Of a DNA stretch of 64,000 nt, positions 60,543 to 64,000 are shown one piece after another. The stretch lies in the NCBI GenBank assembly GCA_947491935.1, contig CANLLF010000002.1, positions 1,054,001-1,118,000 of the forward strand, written 5' to 3'. Source of the DNA: an uncultured Roseicyclus sp. (GTDB taxonomy: Bacteria > Pseudomonadota > Alphaproteobacteria > Rhodobacterales > Rhodobacteraceae). Below the pieces are notes generated by a model that worked only from the letters and a program-made list of their open reading frames with translations, made no database searches and was not told where the DNA came from. Position numbers and translations under genes: made by a program. Each line of letters starts with the position of its first letter. The first letter of the stretch is position 1.

Positions 60543-61555
60543 GCGGTTTTCCCATCCACGCGCAGGCGCGGATCAATCGCGACGTAGAGCAGATCCACAA
60601 TCAGGTTGATGCACACGAACATCACCGAGATCAGCATCAGATACGCGGCCATCACCGGGATATCGACGAATTGGATCGCGTTGATGAAGAGCAGCCCGAC
60701 GCCGGGCCATTGGAACACCGTTTCGGTGATGATCGCGAAGGCGATGATGGAGCCCAGTTGCAGGCCCGTGACCGTGATAACCGGCACCATGGTGTTTTTC
60801 AGCGCGTGGCGGAAGTTGATCGCGCGGTCCTTCAGGCCGCGGGCGCGGGCGAAGCGGATGTAGTCGGCGCGCAGCACCTCGAGCATCTCGGCCCGCACCA
60901 GGCGCATGATCAGCGTCATCTGGTAAAGGCCCAGGGTGATCGCGGGCAGGATGATGGACCGCAGGCCGTCGGTCGTCAGGAAGCCGGTGGTCCACCAGCC
61001 CAGATCGACCGTATCGCCGCGCCCGAAGGTGGGCATGCCGCCGGTGTTGATCGTGGCATCGGTGAAGGGCAGGGGGATTTCCAGCCCCACCCCGAAGCCG
61101 TAGATCAGCAGAACGCCGATCAGGAAGGTGGGCAGCGACACGCCGATCAGGCTGACGGTCATGATCGTATTGGCGGCCCATCCATCGCGGCGGATCGCGG
61201 TGAAGATCCCCAGAACGATCCCGGCGAAGAGGGCGATGAAGCCCGATACCAGCGCCAGTTCCAGCGTGGCCGGCAGGCGCTCCACGATGATCTCCGCCAC
61301 CGGGCGGCCCTGGCGGTAGGAAATGCCCAGATCGCCCTGCACCGCCCGCACGAGGAAATCCCAGTATTGCAGGAAAAACGGTTTGTTCAGGCCGAGGACC
61401 TCCCGCAGCCGGTCGATATCTTCCATCGTGCGTTCCTGCCCCAGCATCGTGTCGATGGGATCGCCCACGAAGCGGAACATGGCGAAGGCCACGAGGCCCA
61501 CGACCAGAAGGACAAGGACCGATTGGAAGATGCGGCGGAGGATGAAGCTGAGCAT
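60539..61555 (-). CDS. ABC transporter permease, DppB type (second system)
   Basis: This 338-residue permease starts MLSFILRRIFQSVLVLLVVG and has the DppB-type loop RFVGDPIDTMLGQERTMEDI. The ATPase-contact segment is RADYIRFARARGLKDRAINF, and the ending is DLLYVAIDPRLRVDG. It is the first gene of the operon. The 111-bp stretch upstream (61556-61666) holds the promoter and no binding-protein gene. Translation is coupled to the second permease by an ATGA-type overlap. Confidence 0.94.
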   Translation of the reverse strand: MLSFILRRIFQSVLVLLVVGLVAFAMFRFVGDPIDTMLGQERTMEDIDRLREVLGLNKPFFLQYWDFLVRAVQGDLGISYRQGRPVAEIIVERLPATLELALVSGFIALFAGIVLGIFTAIRRDGWAANTIMTVSLIGVSLPTFLIGVLLIYGFGVGLEIPLPFTDATINTGGMPTFGRGDTVDLGWWTTGFLTTDGLRSIILPAITLGLYQMTLIMRLVRAEMLEVLRADYIRFARARGLKDRAINFRHALKNTMVPVITVTGLQLGSIIAFAIITETVFQWPGVGLLFINAIQFVDIPVMAAYLMLISVMFVCINLIVDLLYVAIDPRLRVDGKTA

Positions 61556-61666
61556 CCAACGGTTGTGGGCCGCGCGGCAGGGCGGGTCAAGCCATCGCGC
61601 GGGGGGATATGCTGAAATGTGATGGCGTCCATCCTTTGGCGGATGGGGAAATGGGCCCCGTGCGTG

Positions 61667-62059
61667 TTAGCGTTGCGCGGAATGCAACCACGCCGCGATC
61701 GCGCTGCGGCGGTTCAGCGACAGGCGGTTCAGGATGGCGTGGACGTGATCCTTGACGGTGGCCGGGCTGATCCCGAGGGCGCGGGCGATGTCCTTGTTGG
61801 TGAGGCCTTGGGCGACGGCGCGGGCGACCTCCGCCTGGCGCGGCGTCAGCGCCGCGAGGTCGCGCGCGGCGGGGCGGGCGATGATCACTGGTGTGCCGAG
61901 GGTGTGGCTGGTGGTCAGGTCGATGTGAAAGCTGTGGCCGGTCTCCGCAAGGGCCGCCAGATGCGGGAGGGCGGCGGGCGCCAGCGCCTGATCGGCGCGG
62001 GTCAACGCGGCGAGTGCGCTGGACAGCGCGTCGGTATCGGATTTTGAGAAGTGAGACAT
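61667..62059 (-). CDS. LuxR-type (HTH) transcriptional regulator, short
   Basis: This 130-residue protein has a C-terminal LuxR/FixJ-type helix-turn-helix: LTPRQAEVARAVAQGLTNKD and IARALGISPATVKDHVHAIL. The N-terminal half is short and lacks a receiver or acyl-homoserine-lactone domain. ATG 62059 is 15 bp from the divergent SnoaL-like start, so each promoter must lie within the other's coding region or one start is further in. It may control the flanking ABC operon. Confidence 0.8.
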   Translation of the reverse strand: MSHFSKSDTDALSSALAALTRADQALAPAALPHLAALAETGHSFHIDLTTSHTLGTPVIIARPAARDLAALTPRQAEVARAVAQGLTNKDIARALGISPATVKDHVHAILNRLSLNRRSAIAAWLHSAQR

Positions 62060-62074
62060 GGAAGGCAGGATGCA

Positions 62075-62434
62075 ATGAATGAGATGCCCAGGGAAATCAC
62101 GAATTTCTTTCTGGCGATGCAGGCGGGCAAGATTGGGGCGGAGGCCCTGATGGCGTGTTTCGCCGAAGACGCCGTCTATGTGGAGCCCTTCACCGGTGAG
62201 ACGCGCCGCCATGAGGGCAAGGAGGCGATCCTGAAGGCCATGGCGCTGGGATGGGAGATGCCGATGGTCGACACGCGATTGGAGGTCCTCTCCGCATCGG
62301 TGGACGGAGCCGTGGTGGAACTGGCCTGGGCCTGTCATTCGCCGTCGATCCCCGGCGGGCGCGGCACCGGGCGCAACAGCTTCGTGCTGCGCGACGGGTT
62401 GATCGTGGAACTGGTGACGGAGTTGGATCCATGA
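62075..62434 (+). CDS. SnoaL-like (NTF2-fold) protein
   Basis: This 119-residue protein has the small cone-shaped NTF2/SnoaL fold pattern. It shows MQAGKIGAEALMACFAEDAV, then YVEPFTGETRRHEGKEAIL and an ending NSFVLRDGLIVELVTELDP. Such proteins bind or isomerise small hydrophobic ligands; no specific substrate can be read. It overlaps the DUF1801 gene by four bases (ATGA), so the two probably function together. Confidence 0.78.
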   Translation: MNEMPREITNFFLAMQAGKIGAEALMACFAEDAVYVEPFTGETRRHEGKEAILKAMALGWEMPMVDTRLEVLSASVDGAVVELAWACHSPSIPGGRGTGRNSFVLRDGLIVELVTELDP

Positions 62435-62781
62435 GCGATGTGGATGAATGGCTCGCGGGTTATGACAATCCGATGAAACCGGTGGTGCAGGCGGTGCGGC
62501 AGGTGATCCTCGACGCCGATCCGCGGGTGAGCGAGGCGATCAAGTGGCAGGCGCCGACCTTCATCTACGAGGGCAATATCGCGTCGTTCTTTCCCAAGGC
62601 GAAGAAACACGCGAGCCTGATGTTTCACAAGGGCGCGGAGATCCCCGGCACGTTTCCATCGCTGGAGGGTGACGGCAAGGAGGCGCGGAGCTTCAAGGTG
62701 GCGAGTCTGGAGGAGCTGGAGCAGAAGCGTGACGAATTGCAGGCCATCGTGCGGGCCTGGATTGCGATGAAGGGCGGCTGA
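62431..62781 (+). CDS. DUF1801-domain protein
   Basis: This 116-residue protein matches the DUF1801 pattern: MKPVVQAVRQVILDADPRVS, then EAIKWQAPTFIYEGNIASFF and LMFHKGAEIPG. The fold resembles YdhG-type proteins of unknown function. It is coupled to the SnoaL-like gene by an ATGA overlap. There is no signal peptide, so it is cytoplasmic. Confidence 0.82.
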   Translation: MSDVDEWLAGYDNPMKPVVQAVRQVILDADPRVSEAIKWQAPTFIYEGNIASFFPKAKKHASLMFHKGAEIPGTFPSLEGDGKEARSFKVASLEELEQKRDELQAIVRAWIAMKGG

Positions 62782-62886
62782 AACAGGCCATTCGGCGCAA
62801 AGGTGCCGCGAAAATATATCTGTCTGTCGCCCTTGCCTTGCGCGCCGATTCCCCCACTTCTGGAACAGATCCATTGGGGGCACATC

Positions 62887-63669
62887 ATGGCGCGTCGGTT
62901 GAACGGAAAATGGCGGTTTGGGGCGACGTTGCTCGTTGCGTTTGGGATGGTGGCGCCCGCACCCGGCTTGGCCGACGGCATCAGTCTGTCGCTAGGTTTT
63001 GGCGGGCAGGTTCGCCCTACCTACTCCGGCTCGGACAGCTACGATGTGTCGCCCTGGGGCTACTTTTCGCTCCACGAGATCGAATGGGGTCCAATCTCCC
63101 GCGGCGATGTCGGGCCCCGCGAATTGCGGGAAGGCTTCACCTTTGGTGGTGCAGTGCGGCCCGTCCGGGGCCGGAGCGCCGATGATAATCCCGAACTGGC
63201 GGGTCTGGCCGATGTGGATTTCTCCATCGAGGCGGGGCTGCGCGCGCAATACGGCACCGGGGATTGGCGGGTGTTCGGCGATCTGCGTTATGGCGTGATC
63301 GGCCATGAAAGCGTTGTGGCCGAGTTGGGTGGCGACGCGATTTTCCACGCCGGTCCAGACACATACATCACGCTTGGCCCGCGCCTGCTATTCGGTTCGG
63401 ATGACTATGCAGACACCTATTACGGCATCACCGCCGCGGAGGCCGTCGCCAGCAGCTTCGCCGCCTATGACCCGCAAGGCGGATTGGTCTCGGCCGGTCT
63501 GCAGATGAACGTGATCCACGAATTGAACGAGGATTGGTCGCTGCGCGGGCGCCTGGAAGTGTCGGAACTGGTCGGCGATGCGGCGGACAGCCCGATTGTT
63601 CAGGGCGGGACCACGACGCAGCTGCGTGCGGGCGTGACGATCGTGCGGCGGTTCAATCTCGGGCGCTGA
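62887..63669 (+). CDS. MipA/OmpV-family outer-membrane protein
   Basis: This 260-residue protein has a signal peptide (ATLLVAFGMVAPAPGLADG) and a beta-barrel pattern of alternating strands. It includes GFGGQVRPTYSGSDSYDVSP at the start and VRRFNLGR at the end. MipA/OmpV proteins are thought to scaffold cell-wall enzymes or form channels. ATG 62887 was chosen to place the signal peptide. The gene stands alone, 105 bp after the DUF1801 gene, and converges with the gene at the right edge. Confidence 0.83.
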   Translation: MARRLNGKWRFGATLLVAFGMVAPAPGLADGISLSLGFGGQVRPTYSGSDSYDVSPWGYFSLHEIEWGPISRGDVGPRELREGFTFGGAVRPVRGRSADDNPELAGLADVDFSIEAGLRAQYGTGDWRVFGDLRYGVIGHESVVAELGGDAIFHAGPDTYITLGPRLLFGSDDYADTYYGITAAEAVASSFAAYDPQGGLVSAGLQMNVIHELNEDWSLRGRLEVSELVGDAADSPIVQGGTTTQLRAGVTIVRRFNLGR

Positions 63670-63675
63670 CGGCCC

Positions 63676-64000
63676 CTAGCTCCAGTCGATCTCCGGGCCG
63701 GCCGGCACGATTCCCAACGGGTTTCGCAGTTCGGAGGGTGAGAAATAGCCCTGCTTGTAGATGTCGAACTTCACCGTCTCCGCCACGCCCGGCATCGCGT
63801 AGATCGCCTTGGCATAGGGCCAGAGATGGGCATAGTCGCTTAGCCTGCGGATGTTGCATTTGAACGCGTAGTGATAGGCCACGTCGAAACGCGCCAGCGT
63901 CGGGAACAACCTGAGGTCGGCCTCGGTGAAGGTGTCTCCTGTCAGCCATTCGTGACTGGCCAGATGTGCGTCGATCTCATCCAGCGTTGCGAAAAGTGTG
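63676..64000 (-). CDS. Glutathionyl-hydroquinone reductase-like protein (partial, 5' end off the window)
   Basis: The C-terminal 107 residues of a xi-class glutathione transferase (ECM4/YqjG type) are visible, and the frame is open to the window edge. Typical text is LTGDTFTEADLRLFPTLARF, YHYAFKCNIRRLSDYAHLWP, and NPLGIVPAGPEIDWS near the end. These enzymes reduce glutathionyl-hydroquinones using glutathione. The catalytic cysteine lies in the missing N-terminal part. Convergent with the MipA-like gene, 6 bp apart. Confidence 0.85.
   Translation of the reverse strand, partial: TLFATLDEIDAHLASHEWLTGDTFTEADLRLFPTLARFDVAYHYAFKCNIRRLSDYAHLWPYAKAIYAMPGVAETVKFDIYKQGYFSPSELRNPLGIVPAGPEIDWS

Noticed and set aside
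1-64000. tRNA, rRNA, CRISPR arrays, insertion sequences, integrases
   Set aside because: Looked for and not seen: no transposase or integrase motif, no regular spacer-repeat array, no rRNA-like stretch.

Overview
The window is GC-rich, densely coded chromosomal DNA from an alphaproteobacterium, most likely a Rhodobacteraceae/Roseobacter-group organism. The grounds are the gene families and their order: pobA-pca genes with a PcaQ-like regulator, a MocR-type TauR beside tpa/xsc/pta, a compact che operon, AbrB and DenD homologues, and several family-5 ABC operons. I found no rRNA, tRNA, CRISPR array, insertion sequence or prophage.

Layout. (1) 1-3732: 4-hydroxybenzoate/protocatechuate catabolism, pobA-pcaC-pcaH-pcaG (pcaG runs off the left edge), divergent from a pcaQ-like lysR gene. 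(2) 3.8-15.7 kb: organic-acid and sugar-acid accessory metabolism. It holds an isopropylmalate-dehydrogenase-like enzyme, a Gfo/Idh oxidoreductase, a GntR regulator, an AbrB-type membrane protein, a DenD-like dehydrogenase, a threonine aldolase, an unusual SDR protein and a fused HyuA-HyuB hydantoinase/oxoprolinase with a LysR regulator. (3) 15.8-24.3 kb: taurine dissimilation. tauR faces tpa plus a dimethylglycine-dehydrogenase-like flavoprotein, and xsc-pta. Matching direct repeats lie at the same distance (77 bp) upstream of both tpa and xsc, and a weaker pair lies upstream of tauR. (4) 24.4-31.7 kb: chemotaxis, cheD-cheB leftward and STAS-cheY-cheA-cheW-cheR-cheY-orphan rightward, nearly all genes overlapping. 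(5) 32-36.3 kb: envelope-associated proteins of unknown role: a secreted protein, a secreted formylglycine-generating-enzyme-like protein and a membrane-anchored protein.

(6) 36.5-40.5 kb: a four-gene operon whose products resemble the mycobacterial decaprenyl-phosphoryl-arabinose enzymes: a UbiA prenyltransferase fused to a degenerate HAD domain, GtrA, DprE1 and DprE2. The last three junctions are start/stop overlaps. (7) 40.6-44.7 kb: a SEL1-repeat protein with an alanine-rich repetitive region, a peroxidase-related AhpD-like protein, an AraC regulator and a PhyH-type dioxygenase. (8) 44.8-54.4 kb: an MBL-fold protein, a complete family-5 ABC importer with fused ATPase, and a cytoplasmic GH38 alpha-mannosidase, suggesting import and hydrolysis of mannosides. 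(9) 54.5-64 kb: a 627-residue unrecognised protein, two small membrane proteins, a second family-5-type ABC operon lacking a binding protein but carrying an atypical small secreted protein, a LuxR-type regulator, SnoaL-like and DUF1801 proteins, a MipA/OmpV protein, and the 3' part of a glutathionyl-hydroquinone-reductase-like gene at the right edge.

The observations most worth following are the lipid-linked pentose operon with its dead HAD domain, the TauR-site geometry that brings the GcvT-type flavoprotein into the taurine regulon, and the unrecognised secreted and envelope proteins at 32-36.3, 54.5-56.4 and 59.1-59.6 kb.
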